Shown piece by piece: positions 13,984 to 21,583 of a stretch of DNA of 64,000 bases. The notes under the pieces were generated by a model, which searched no databases, was not told where the DNA came from, and was given only the letters and a program-made list of their open reading frames with translations. This DNA comes from a virus: positions 1 to 64,000 of the IMG/VR virus record IMGVR_UViG_3300033143_004581, one strand, 5' to 3'. The translations under genes and the position numbers were made by a program. Within the stretch, counting starts at the first letter, position 1. Each line of letters opens with the position of its first letter.

Positions 13984-14838
13984 ATGAAAGAGTTACAAGA
14001 ATTACAAGAAACAAGGGAAAAAATTATAGATTATATCAATAAAATTGATATTTCAGATGTTAAATCAAATGAAATTTCAATTCGTATTGGTAATGAAGTA
14101 ATTGTTTTTTCTCAATCCAATAAATATAATCTTTCTTCAATAGAAGAAGAAATTCGTGAAGAATTAAAAGATAAGGTAAATGAAAAATTAAAGGCTATTG
14201 GTGAAAAATTAAAAGAGCGCATTGAATACGCCTCTAATATGATTGATACTTATAAAAGCACTTATGAAATAGAAAAGAAAAAATTAGAGGAAAAAATTAA
14301 AAATGCTTTTATCATGCCTGAAATCACATTAGAGCATGCTAAAAAGGGTCTTTCTGTTGTCAGAGGAAATAGAAATGATGAATTTATATGGATTATGAAT
14401 GGTGTCTATAATCCAAAATTTGTTGACAAAAGAATGATCGAAAAGAAGTATAGATCAATGATGTTAACACAAATTGTGTTTCTTGTAACAACAAAAAACG
14501 ATAAAGTTACTGGTTTGGATATTGTAAAACCAATTGGATTAGGAAGATTTGATCATTATCATACCGGTTGTTGGGGTGATTTTAAATATTCAAGAAAATG
14601 GTCAACACCTGATGATATAATTCAATTAGTAAAAGAAGCAGAAATTGTTCTCGAAACAATCAATTCAATGTCGCTTGCTGATAGATCGCCTGAAAATTTG
14701 CCTCGTTTTTCTACTTTAAAAAACCATCTACTAAACGAAGGTGAAAGTGACGGTGAATCAATATCAAACAAACATCTTCTAAGAGCAGGTGTGACGGAAT
14801 CATCAAGAAACGATTCAGATGAGGTATGGGGATCATAA
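13984..14838 (+). CDS. E2-like conjugating protein with N-terminal coiled coil
   Basis: 284 residues. Residues 50-110 are a charged coiled coil. The C-terminal part has the arrangement seen around the active site of ubiquitin-conjugating enzymes: GRFDHYHTGCWGDF with candidate catalytic Cys196 shortly after His191/His193, then W-S-T-P (206-209) and a long helix DIIQLVKEAEIVLETIN followed by SP. That resembles HPN-x-C...W-x-P...helix of E2 and PRTRC-type E2-related proteins. The C-terminal tail contains SDEVWGS, echoing the DEVW of the modifier. Its stop codon abuts the E1 start. Identification is from pattern only. Confidence 0.6.
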   Translation: MKELQELQETREKIIDYINKIDISDVKSNEISIRIGNEVIVFSQSNKYNLSSIEEEIREELKDKVNEKLKAIGEKLKERIEYASNMIDTYKSTYEIEKKKLEEKIKNAFIMPEITLEHAKKGLSVVRGNRNDEFIWIMNGVYNPKFVDKRMIEKKYRSMMLTQIVFLVTTKNDKVTGLDIVKPIGLGRFDHYHTGCWGDFKYSRKWSTPDDIIQLVKEAEIVLETINSMSLADRSPENLPRFSTLKNHLLNEGESDGESISNKHLLRAGVTESSRNDSDEVWGS

Positions 14839-15444
14839 ATGAACGAAATTTTATCAAGACAAAACTATATTGATTTGGATAAAGACCAATCTATCATAAT
14901 TGTTGGTTGTGGTGGAATTGGTTTTTGGGTTGCAAAAATGGCAGCAATGTCTGGTATAAATAAAATTCGCCTCTTTGATTCTGATGTTCTCGATATAACA
15001 AATTTGAACAGAATAGATCTGCCATTGAAATTTCTTAATAAAAATAAAGCCGATATAACAAAACTTGTTATAAAACAAATTAGACCAGATTGTGATGTTA
15101 TATCTTTCCCGTTTAATTTCAATGAAACATTTGCTAGTATGTTAGACGGAACATATGATTGGTTAATTGATTGCACAGATAAGATATCATCACAAGAGAA
15201 AAATGAAAAAATAGCTATTAGTGAAGAATGGAAATATATGAAAGCCGGTTATGATGGTGAAAACTTCTCAATTTCAAATGAAGTTGCTGATTGGGGTGAA
15301 TTTCAGGATGGTTATTCTATAACACCATCTTGGGTTGTTCCAGCAGTTATTGTATCTTCTTTAACAATAGCTAAAATAATGAAGTATAAAAACGCTGAAG
15401 TTTGTTCTGATGTTAAAAATGTTTTTAACTCAAAAAGAGGATAG
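14839..15444 (+). CDS. E1-like (ThiF/MoeB) adenylyltransferase
   Basis: 201 residues, a minimal ThiF-fold domain. Nucleotide-binding loop GCGGIG at 23-28, acidic DSDVLDITNLNR at 47-58 (Asp, Asn and Arg that bind ATP and the modifier tail), and DCTDK at 111-115. It should adenylate the C-terminal glycine of the modifier. The usual catalytic cysteine domain is absent; Cys112 and Cys189 near the C-terminus are the candidates for a thioester, or transfer may go directly to the E2-like Cys. ATG begins directly after the previous TAA; the JAMM gene begins two nt after its stop. Confidence 0.88.
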   Translation: MNEILSRQNYIDLDKDQSIIIVGCGGIGFWVAKMAAMSGINKIRLFDSDVLDITNLNRIDLPLKFLNKNKADITKLVIKQIRPDCDVISFPFNFNETFASMLDGTYDWLIDCTDKISSQEKNEKIAISEEWKYMKAGYDGENFSISNEVADWGEFQDGYSITPSWVVPAVIVSSLTIAKIMKYKNAEVCSDVKNVFNSKRG

Positions 15445-15446
15445 AA

Positions 15447-16235
15447 ATGGAAAGAAATAAAATGGCCAAAAATAGGAAATATAACATGAAAATCGAAGAT
15501 GATTTTTGGGAAAATGATATCAAAGAAGTTAAAGAATGTAGTAAAGCACCAGAAGAATTAAAAATTATAATGAATATTCTGCCTGCTCAAAAAATAAAAC
15601 TTTTGAATGAAAAATTCAAAAACATTGAATGGTTGGCTTATTTGGTCGGTGATGGATTAGAAGTTAAAGATTTATATATTCCTTATCAAGAAGTTTCGTC
15701 TGTTACGGTTGATAATATCAAATCACCAGAATATAATAGAATGAATATCATAGGTGTTATACATTCTCACCATAATATGAATAATTCATTTTCTGGTACA
15801 GATGATGAATATATCAATAAAAACCATGATATATCAATTTGTGTAAGTTCAAATATGAACATGAATGCTCAAGTAAGATGGAAAACACCTTGTGGTTCTA
15901 TAAAAATAATTAAAGGTGTTGTTGATATTATTTATGATAAAGATATCTCATGGGTTGAAGAATTTCTTGAAGAAGTTGATAAAAGAATAAAGAAAAAGTT
16001 CATCAATTTATCAGGCATATATCATGACTGGCAGTCATATAAAAATCACCTCCATAATAATCAAAAATTAATCGACGATTATGATTACGATTACGATTAC
16101 GATTATGATTTTAATGATGATGATTATAATTTTAATGATGATGGTATAGAAGAAATTGATGATGTAATAAATAACATGACAATTGATAAAGAAATGGAAT
16201 TATATAAAGATATGATGTTGGATGATGATGAATAA
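15447..16235 (+). CDS. JAB/JAMM metalloprotease (deubiquitinase-like)
   Basis: 262 residues. A complete JAMM signature is present: Glu61 (EWLAYLVG), H106-S-H108, seven residues, Ser116, two residues, Asp119. Such zinc peptidases remove ubiquitin-like modifiers or trim their precursors. The N-terminus has an acidic-Trp stretch (EDDFWEND) like those in the modifier and E2-like protein. The C-terminus has a Tyr-Asp repeat (DYDYDYDYD) encoded by GATTAC-type repeats at 16079-16110, then Asn/Asp-rich sequence. Ribosome binding site AGAGGA five nt before ATG. The last gene of the cassette, closed by a bidirectional terminator. Confidence 0.9.
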   Translation: MERNKMAKNRKYNMKIEDDFWENDIKEVKECSKAPEELKIIMNILPAQKIKLLNEKFKNIEWLAYLVGDGLEVKDLYIPYQEVSSVTVDNIKSPEYNRMNIIGVIHSHHNMNNSFSGTDDEYINKNHDISICVSSNMNMNAQVRWKTPCGSIKIIKGVVDIIYDKDISWVEEFLEEVDKRIKKKFINLSGIYHDWQSYKNHLHNNQKLIDDYDYDYDYDYDFNDDDYNFNDDGIEEIDDVINNMTIDKEMELYKDMMLDDDE

Positions 16236-16260
16236 AAAAGGGGGTTAACCCCCTTTTTTT
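16234..16260. terminator. Bidirectional terminator
   Basis: AAAAAAGGGGGTTAACCCCCTTTTTTT is a perfect palindrome with A-run and T-run on opposite sides. It ends both the ubiquitin-like cassette (plus strand) and the convergent HExxH gene (minus strand). Confidence 0.9.
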
Positions 16261-16930
16261 ATTGCATTGTTTCTATATATTTCAATAATCTTTTCATAAA
16301 TTTCTTAAAAACCAAATTATTTTTACCAAATGTTTCAACATATCTTCTATATGTTTTAGACCCCTCAAGTTTACTTGTCCTTAATACTTCTATTGAAGCC
16401 TGATATGCAAAAGCATCCAATTCTTCTGGTATTGCTAAATAAGTTTCATCATATTCATAATCACCTGGTCCATATTTTTGTGTAAATTTATCACCAGATT
16501 TTGATGCTTGTTTTATATGAACAACTTCATGTGATAACAAATCTAATAAATCTTGTAAAAATTGATTTTGTTTTATATTATAAAATTTTGATACATTTTT
16601 AGCAAACCTTTTAAAATAACTAGAAAAACCTTTTACAACACCAATTTCAACAAAATATTTTGTATCATTTTTTTCTGTATCTGTTATTATCCATGCTTTA
16701 GCATAACTGATATACTTCTTTATTTTCTTACTTTTACCATGTTTTGATAATAAAAATATTATATTATATCTACTAAATGTTCCATTTAATATCTTTATCA
16801 TCATATCATCATTAACATTCCAACCATGTTTTATCATAACTCTACCAACATTTCCTATAGAATTATTTATTATTTTAATAACTCTATCTATTATTCTATC
16901 TCTATGAATAAATCTTTCTAATCTAGACAT
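16259..16930 (-). CDS. Putative HExxH zinc metallopeptidase
   Basis: 223 residues from the ATG at 16930, chosen because GGAG lies seven nt upstream; an in-frame codon 28 residues earlier would lie at the predicted transcription start. Zinc signature SHEVVHIKQ (His134, Glu135, His138) with a possible third ligand in IPEELDAFAY (Glu169/170). The N-terminus is rich in Arg and Ile (RLERFIHRDRIIDRVIKIINN). No signal peptide. The substrate is unknown. The only minus-strand gene in the first 22 kb, it has both an early-type promoter and two late-type TATAAATA boxes. Confidence 0.65.
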   Translation of the reverse strand: MSRLERFIHRDRIIDRVIKIINNSIGNVGRVMIKHGWNVNDDMMIKILNGTFSRYNIIFLLSKHGKSKKIKKYISYAKAWIITDTEKNDTKYFVEIGVVKGFSSYFKRFAKNVSKFYNIKQNQFLQDLLDLLSHEVVHIKQASKSGDKFTQKYGPGDYEYDETYLAIPEELDAFAYQASIEVLRTSKLEGSKTYRRYVETFGKNNLVFKKFMKRLLKYIETMQ

Positions 16931-16961
16931 ATAATCTCCAATTCTATAAAAAATATTATAA

Positions 16962-16981
16962 TATTTATATAAATATTTATA
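16962..16981 (-). promoter_or_regulatory. Pair of T4-type late promoter boxes
   Basis: TATAAATA on the minus strand at 16962-16969 and again at 16974-16981, 30-50 nt upstream of the HExxH gene. TATAAATA is the -10 consensus recognised by T4 gp55-RNA polymerase. AT-richness makes chance matches plausible. Confidence 0.5.
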
Positions 16982-17018
16982 TAAAATGCTTATATTTTCC
17001 CCGCGCGAACCCATGCAT

Positions 17019-17047
17019 ATTATAACAGAATTTCAGGAAATGTAAAC
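17019..17047 (-). promoter_or_regulatory. Early-type promoter, minus strand
   Basis: On the minus strand GTTTAC (17042-17047), 17-nt spacer and perfect TATAAT (17019-17024). It drives the HExxH gene; transcription would start near 17012, which rules out the most upstream in-frame start codon. Confidence 0.8.
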
Positions 17048-17070
17048 AATTTTTTTAAGTAGGAGGGAAA

Positions 17071-17649
17071 ATGTTTTTCAGAGAAGCTTATAATAAAACA
17101 ATGGCACATGAAGGATATTATAGTAATGATTCTATAGATAGAGGTGGTGAAACATATAGAGGAATATCAAGAAATAAACATCCCTATTGGCCAGGATGGT
17201 TTCTAATAGATAGAATGAAAAATGATCCAAATTTTCCAGAATGTTTAAAATCAAACAAAGAATTAAACGATTTGGTTCCGTCTTTTTATAAGAAAAATTT
17301 TTGGGATGTTTTTAAAGGTGATAAAATAACTTCAAAAATCATTGCAATGGAACTTTTTGATACAAGTGTTAATATGGGACATAGAAAAGCTGTAAAATTT
17401 TTACAAAAAAGTTTAAACGCTCTAAATAGAAATGAAAGAAATTATCCCAATATAGAAGAAGATGGTATTATGGGACCACAAACATTAAAAACTTTGAAAC
17501 GATACTTAGATATAGATAGTGATTATTATCTATTTCTATTGATGAATATATTACAAGGAAGTTTTTATATTGATATAATGAAAAATGATGAAACACAAGA
17601 GAAATATGCAAGGGGGTGGTTATCAAGGGTTATGCTTATGAAAAATTAA
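17071..17649 (+). CDS. Endolysin, GH108 N-acetylmuramidase
   Basis: 192 residues. The N-terminal GH108 domain has the catalytic motif AHEGYYSNDSIDRGGETYRGIS with Glu14, followed by DLVPSFYKKNFWDVF; the C-terminal part (NMGHRKAVKFLQKSLNALN... EEDGIMGPQTLKTL) is the peptidoglycan-binding 3 domain that usually accompanies it. It cleaves the glycan strand of the host wall for lysis. No signal peptide, so release presumably needs a holin not identified here. TAGGAGGGAAA is a strong ribosome binding site. Confidence 0.9.
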   Translation: MFFREAYNKTMAHEGYYSNDSIDRGGETYRGISRNKHPYWPGWFLIDRMKNDPNFPECLKSNKELNDLVPSFYKKNFWDVFKGDKITSKIIAMELFDTSVNMGHRKAVKFLQKSLNALNRNERNYPNIEEDGIMGPQTLKTLKRYLDIDSDYYLFLLMNILQGSFYIDIMKNDETQEKYARGWLSRVMLMKN

Positions 17650-17678
17650 TTTACAATTAAAATATTATATGATATTTT
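17650..17678 (+). promoter_or_regulatory. Early-type promoter for the PIN-PhoH gene
   Basis: TTTACA (17650-17655), 17-nt spacer, TATTTT (17673-17678), starting just after the endolysin stop codon and some 40 nt before the PIN-PhoH start. Confidence 0.45.
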
Positions 17679-17717
17679 AAAATAAAACTAATAAAAGGAG
17701 ATTTATTCAAAACTTTT

Positions 17718-19016
17718 ATGAAAAAAATTATTACGGATACTAATGTTTTAATAGATGATCATAGAATACTAAACAAATTATCAGAAAAATATGATAAAAT
17801 ACAAATACCATTAACAGTAATAAAAGAATTAGATAAACATAAGTTCAACCCTGATTTATCATATAGTGCAAGAAAAGCAATACATGCTATATTAGATTTT
17901 AAGGAAAAACATGAAAATAAAATAGAATTCATTTTAAATGATTTTGAAATAAATGATAATGATTTAAAAATCATACAATCAGCTAAAAAAGAAAATTCAG
18001 AAATAGCTACAAAAGATGTTTCTATGTCATTGATAGCTGATTCTATGGGAATAAAAACAATATTATATGATATTATAGTAAATAATTTATTTAAACCATA
18101 TATAAAATTAAATATAAATGATACATCAAATTTTTTAAATTTTGAGAAATCTTATACAAAAGAAAAATATGATGATATATTTGAAAGAATAAACACTATA
18201 TCTACTGAAAATAAGTTAAGAAAAAATGGATGGATGTTCATTTTTCTTTATGACAATGATACAATACCAGAAATTATATATGCCCATAACCCAATCAGAA
18301 AAGAATTTACTAGAATTGATAATAATCCTCTCTATAGAGAAATTGAAGTAGAAAATGGAATAAAAATAAAAGCTCTTGATGAATATCAATTATGTGCTTT
18401 TTATGCTTTTAAAGAAGCACCTAATGTTCTTTTAACAGGAAAATGGGGTACTGGAAAAACATTACTAAGCACATCATATTCTATAGGAAAATCAAAAAGA
18501 AAAGTTTTTATATCAAGACCACCAATAGGAATAAATAAAAAATATGACATTGGTTTTTTACCAGGTAATATGGAAGAAAAGATGCTTTCATGGTTTGCTG
18601 GGGTACTTTCATCACTTTATTATTTATATTCAAACACAAGAAATCAAAAAATAAAAGATATTGAATATGATTATGTAAAGGATAAAGTTTTCTTTTCAAA
18701 ATTCGAAACAGTACCATTAAATGCAATACAAGGTATGTCATTATTAAATGGTGATATTCTATTGATAGATGAAATACAACTTATTGATATTGATTATTTA
18801 AGCATGATTCTTTCAAGAAGCGGTAATAATAGTAAAATAATTCTTTTAGGTGATGTAAAACAAACATATGGGGTAGTAAAACCATCAGAATCTGGATTAT
18901 TAAAATTACTCAGATTACTACCACATAAAAATTTAGCTTATATTGACTTACAGATACCATATAGATCTGGATTATTAGAACTAGCAGATAATTTACAGGA
19001 TAGTATTATATCATGA
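17718..19016 (+). CDS. PIN-PhoH fusion (PhoH2-like RNase/RNA helicase)
   Basis: 432 residues. Residues 1-125 form a PIN domain (ITDTNVLIDD start with acidic residues, VIKELDKHK, later TKDVSMSLIADSMGI), and about 230-425 a PhoH ATPase with Walker A GKWGTGKT, FISRPP, Walker B LLIDEIQ and LLGDVKQ. In bacteria PhoH2 proteins unwind and cleave RNA. The phage protein could degrade host transcripts or act in phage RNA turnover. Its stop overlaps the start of the next small gene (ATGAAAATGA), so it heads the operon of small proteins with a shared N-terminus. Confidence 0.88.
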   Translation: MKKIITDTNVLIDDHRILNKLSEKYDKIQIPLTVIKELDKHKFNPDLSYSARKAIHAILDFKEKHENKIEFILNDFEINDNDLKIIQSAKKENSEIATKDVSMSLIADSMGIKTILYDIIVNNLFKPYIKLNINDTSNFLNFEKSYTKEKYDDIFERINTISTENKLRKNGWMFIFLYDNDTIPEIIYAHNPIRKEFTRIDNNPLYREIEVENGIKIKALDEYQLCAFYAFKEAPNVLLTGKWGTGKTLLSTSYSIGKSKRKVFISRPPIGINKKYDIGFLPGNMEEKMLSWFAGVLSSLYYLYSNTRNQKIKDIEYDYVKDKVFFSKFETVPLNAIQGMSLLNGDILLIDEIQLIDIDYLSMILSRSGNNSKIILLGDVKQTYGVVKPSESGLLKLLRLLPHKNLAYIDLQIPYRSGLLELADNLQDSIIS

Positions 19017-19201
19017 AAATGAAAAATTATATTACAAACGAAGCGGCTTATATTGGTAATATTGGATTTGAAGAGCTTGTAAAATTTTATAAAATAGCCG
19101 ATAAATCTGATATCAAAAAAATGGAAGAAATTATTAAAAATAATGAATGGATTGCTTTTAAACGTCTCATAAGAAAAGTGACGAGGGTTAATTTGAAATG
19201 A
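19013..19201 (+). CDS. Small protein with capsid-targeting-like N-terminus
   Basis: 62 residues, MKMKNYITNEA then a helical, charged body (EELVKFYKIADKSDIKKMEEII). The first ten residues resemble the leader found in the following genes and in T4 internal proteins (MKTYQEFIAE). The cleavage motif is less perfect here (I-T-N-E rather than L/I-x-E). Overlaps the PhoH stop and the next start codon by four nt each. Confidence 0.65.
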   Translation: MKMKNYITNEAAYIGNIGFEELVKFYKIADKSDIKKMEEIIKNNEWIAFKRLIRKVTRVNLK

Positions 19202-19539
19202 AATTAAAACAATATCTTATAGAAAAAAAAGTATATCTTGATGATGAAAGAAAACCACCAACTGGATGGGTTCTTGTAAAAACACCAAAAGAAGCAATAG
19301 ATTTACTTAAAAAGAATAACGTGACAGATATAAGCTTGGATCATGATTTAGGTAATGATGAAGTAATAGGTACTGGATATGATGTATTAAAATGGATAGA
19401 AGAAAAAGTATATTTTGATAAATCTTTCAGATTACCTAATATAACTATTCATACAGCCAATCCATCTGCTAGGAAAAAAATGGAAGCCGCTTTAAAATCT
19501 ATATTAAAAATATACAATAAAAGAAATTTAATAAATTAG
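19198..19539 (+). CDS. Receiver-like (cREC) protein with capsid-targeting-like N-terminus
   Basis: 113 residues. After MKLKQYLIE the sequence VYLDDERKPPTGWVLVKTPKEAIDLL...ISLDHDLG...GTGYDVLKWIEE fits the cyclic-phosphate-processing receiver-like (cREC) family, which has a REC fold with paired Asp residues (LDDER, LDHDLG) and is often associated with RNA-repair or conflict systems. The leader carries L-I-E, a match to the T4 gp21 protease site. If packaged, it would enter the next host with the DNA. Confidence 0.75.
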   Translation: MKLKQYLIEKKVYLDDERKPPTGWVLVKTPKEAIDLLKKNNVTDISLDHDLGNDEVIGTGYDVLKWIEEKVYFDKSFRLPNITIHTANPSARKKMEAALKSILKIYNKRNLIN

Positions 19540-19553
19540 GAGGATATTTGATA

Positions 19554-19793
19554 ATGAATAACATAGATAAAAAAATCAATAAGTATATTATGAATGAAAA
19601 GTTTGAGGCAGATAGAGTAAATCAAGATAAAAAATTAATGAAAAAAATACTTGATATAACATCTTATATTGAATGGGATATAGCAGCAGCTTTAGATGTT
19701 TGTTTTGAAATTCTTACAGATGTAAATGCTCATTCAGAAGCTAAAATGATAGAAAGAGAATTTGAAAAAATTAGAAAGAGATCTGGAAGATGA
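19554..19793 (+). CDS. Small protein with capsid-targeting-like N-terminus
   Basis: 79 residues starting MNNIDKKINKYIMNE. I chose ATG 19554 over an in-frame TTG at 19548 because the DNA from this ATG (ATGAATAACATAGATAAAAA) is identical to the start of the gene at 20360. The body is helical (DIAAALDVCFEILTDVN). A TTAGGAGGATAT site precedes it. Function unknown. Confidence 0.7.
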   Translation: MNNIDKKINKYIMNEKFEADRVNQDKKLMKKILDITSYIEWDIAAALDVCFEILTDVNAHSEAKMIEREFEKIRKRSGR

Positions 19794-20350
19794 GATTTAA
19801 TGAATATTTAATAACAGACGAATATATTAATAATTTTATTAATATTTACTGTTTATCAAACAATGAATTAAATGAAATGTCAACAGAGACATTTAATGTG
19901 ATTAAAAAAGTTGGTGATAAACTTGGTGTTAGAGTAAAAAAATCTGAAAGTATTTTCACATATCTTAAAAGAGCTGGTAAGAATCTTAATGATTTATTTC
20001 GATTATCTTGTTTATATTTATTAACAGATATAACCGATAACAAATCAAGAGATTTAATAATCAAAGATGCTAAAGAAATAATAAATAAGATTGATAGAAA
20101 AGAACTTGTTGCTTTTTTATTACAGATAGACAAAGCTTCTTTTGGATTAACAGCTCATATAAGACATGTTTTTCAATCTGTTTTTGGTTTAGAAATAGCT
20201 ACTTATAACAAGTGGTTAGAAGATAGAGAATATATAGAAAAGGAATTAAGACATATAAAAAATATCATGAAAAAAATGGGTCTTGATAATACTAAAGAAA
20301 TGGATCTATTGTTAAAATTTCAAAAGGGAATAGAAGATTTAATTAAATAA
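19790..20350 (+). CDS. Unknown helical protein with capsid-targeting-like N-terminus
   Basis: 186 residues, MRFNEYLITDE followed by an almost entirely helical body, including GDKLGVRVKKSESIFTYLKRAGKNLNDLFRL, LLQIDKASFGLTAHIRHVFQSVFGLEI and a charged C-terminal coiled coil (EYIEKELRHIKNIMKKMG). No family recognised. Start overlaps the preceding stop (ATGA). Likely a virion internal protein by its leader. Confidence 0.7.
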   Translation: MRFNEYLITDEYINNFINIYCLSNNELNEMSTETFNVIKKVGDKLGVRVKKSESIFTYLKRAGKNLNDLFRLSCLYLLTDITDNKSRDLIIKDAKEIINKIDRKELVAFLLQIDKASFGLTAHIRHVFQSVFGLEIATYNKWLEDREYIEKELRHIKNIMKKMGLDNTKEMDLLLKFQKGIEDLIK

Positions 20351-20359
20351 GGATAAAAT

Positions 20360-20590
20360 ATGAATAACATAGATAAAAAAATTAATAAATATCTTATAAA
20401 CGAAAATAAAAAATGGTTAAATGTTTATAATAAATGTAAAAAAGAAATAAAAAGAATAGACAAACAACTTGATGAATATATAAAAAGTAATAATAAACCA
20501 ACTTATTATACAAATGATATAGAAACAGAAATAAAAGAAAATTTGGAATTAACTTTAATACTTTTAAAAAAGATATATTTAACGGAATAA
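20360..20590 (+). CDS. Small helical protein with capsid-targeting-like N-terminus
   Basis: 76 residues beginning MNNIDKKINKYLINEN, where I-N-E fits the gp21 site. The remainder is a lysine-rich coiled coil ending LLKKIYLTE. The leader is nearly identical in DNA to the one at 19554, while the bodies are unrelated, as if one leader has been joined to different payloads. Confidence 0.7.
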   Translation: MNNIDKKINKYLINENKKWLNVYNKCKKEIKRIDKQLDEYIKSNNKPTYYTNDIETEIKENLELTLILLKKIYLTE

Positions 20591-20594
20591 TATT

Positions 20595-21299
20595 ATGAAA
20601 TTCGAAAATTATTTAATAACAGAAGGAATTAATGATAAGGGAATTTTTAAAGCTGTTTTTATGGTTGGGTTCCCTGGTGCTGGAAAATCATTTGTAATAA
20701 CTAAAATAAAATCTGGTGAAGTAGAACCAAGAATTGTAAATACTGATAAATTTTTTACATTATTTAAAGATAAATGGAACGCGTGGGAAAAAATTGGTGG
20801 AAAAGTAAAAACAATAAACAAAAAACAACTGGCTCTTTATATAAATTCAATGTTACCAATGTTTATAGATGGAACAGGATCTAGCACAAGTTTGATTCTT
20901 AGGCGTAGAGGTATATTAGAAAGCTATGGATATGATGTAGCGATGGTTTTTATTAACACATCTATAGAAACATCTTTGGAAAGAGCTTCAAAAAGAGAAA
21001 GACAGGTCGATCCAGAATTTATAAAAAGTGCTTATGAACAAATAAATAAAGCAAAACCGTTTTATAGATCAAAGTTTTCTAATTGGATGGAAATTGATAA
21101 TGATGTTGGAGAATTGACAGATTCAGTAATTTTACATGCTTTTAAGGTAACGAAATCATTTTTTAATAGTGAAATAATAAATCCAATAGGCAGAGAATAT
21201 AAAGAAAAAATGATAAAAAATGGTTGGAAATATCTTAGTCCAAACATAATAGAATTATCTGATATAGAAAGATCATTACAAAGTTGGTATGTAAGATAA
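20595..21299 (+). CDS. P-loop kinase (zeta-toxin/PNK-like) with capsid-targeting-like N-terminus
   Basis: 234 residues. Leader MKFENYLITEG (I-T-E site), then a P-loop GFPGAGKS (25-32), NTDKFF, FIDGTGSSTS, VFINTSIETSLERASKRER (lid-type arginines) and QINKAKPFY. This is the layout of zeta-toxin and polynucleotide-kinase-like AAA/P-loop kinases. The substrate could be a nucleotide sugar, polynucleotide or protein and cannot be told from sequence. A kinase carrying a packaging leader would be a plausible injected effector. Starts four nt after the preceding gene. Confidence 0.8.
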   Translation: MKFENYLITEGINDKGIFKAVFMVGFPGAGKSFVITKIKSGEVEPRIVNTDKFFTLFKDKWNAWEKIGGKVKTINKKQLALYINSMLPMFIDGTGSSTSLILRRRGILESYGYDVAMVFINTSIETSLERASKRERQVDPEFIKSAYEQINKAKPFYRSKFSNWMEIDNDVGELTDSVILHAFKVTKSFFNSEIINPIGREYKEKMIKNGWKYLSPNIIELSDIERSLQSWYVR

Positions 21300-21319
21300 A
21301 ATTTTAATGAGGTTAAAAA

Positions 21320-21574
21320 ATGAAATTTCAACAATATTTAAATGAAAAAACTTTTGCCATAATAACAAATATAGGTTTTATAGCTGATTTTTTTGATGAT
21401 AAAAGACCTGTAGAAGTTACTGATGTGTTAAATTACGTAAGAAGATTTGATAAAGAAAAAGATGCTAAAAAATGGGCAAAGGATAATATAAATTTAAAAA
21501 CAAATAATAAAATAAAAACATATAGAATTGTTGATTTAGATAAATATATTGATGATAATATACATTTAATATAG
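21320..21574 (+). CDS. Small protein with capsid-targeting-like N-terminus
   Basis: 84 residues, MKFQQYLNEKT (L-N-E site) and a mixed alpha/beta body (FADFF-type IADFFDDKRPVEVTDVLNYV, YRIVDLDKYIDD). No family recognised. AATGAGG upstream may act as a weak ribosome binding site. Confidence 0.65.
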   Translation: MKFQQYLNEKTFAIITNIGFIADFFDDKRPVEVTDVLNYVRRFDKEKDAKKWAKDNINLKTNNKIKTYRIVDLDKYIDDNIHLI

Positions 21575-21583
21575 GAGAGTAAA

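Noticed and set aside
16931-17014. Longer start of the HExxH protein (28 extra residues)
   Set aside because: The codon would lie at or before the predicted transcription start of the GTTTAC-17-TATAAT promoter, and a GGAG site fits the ATG at 16930.
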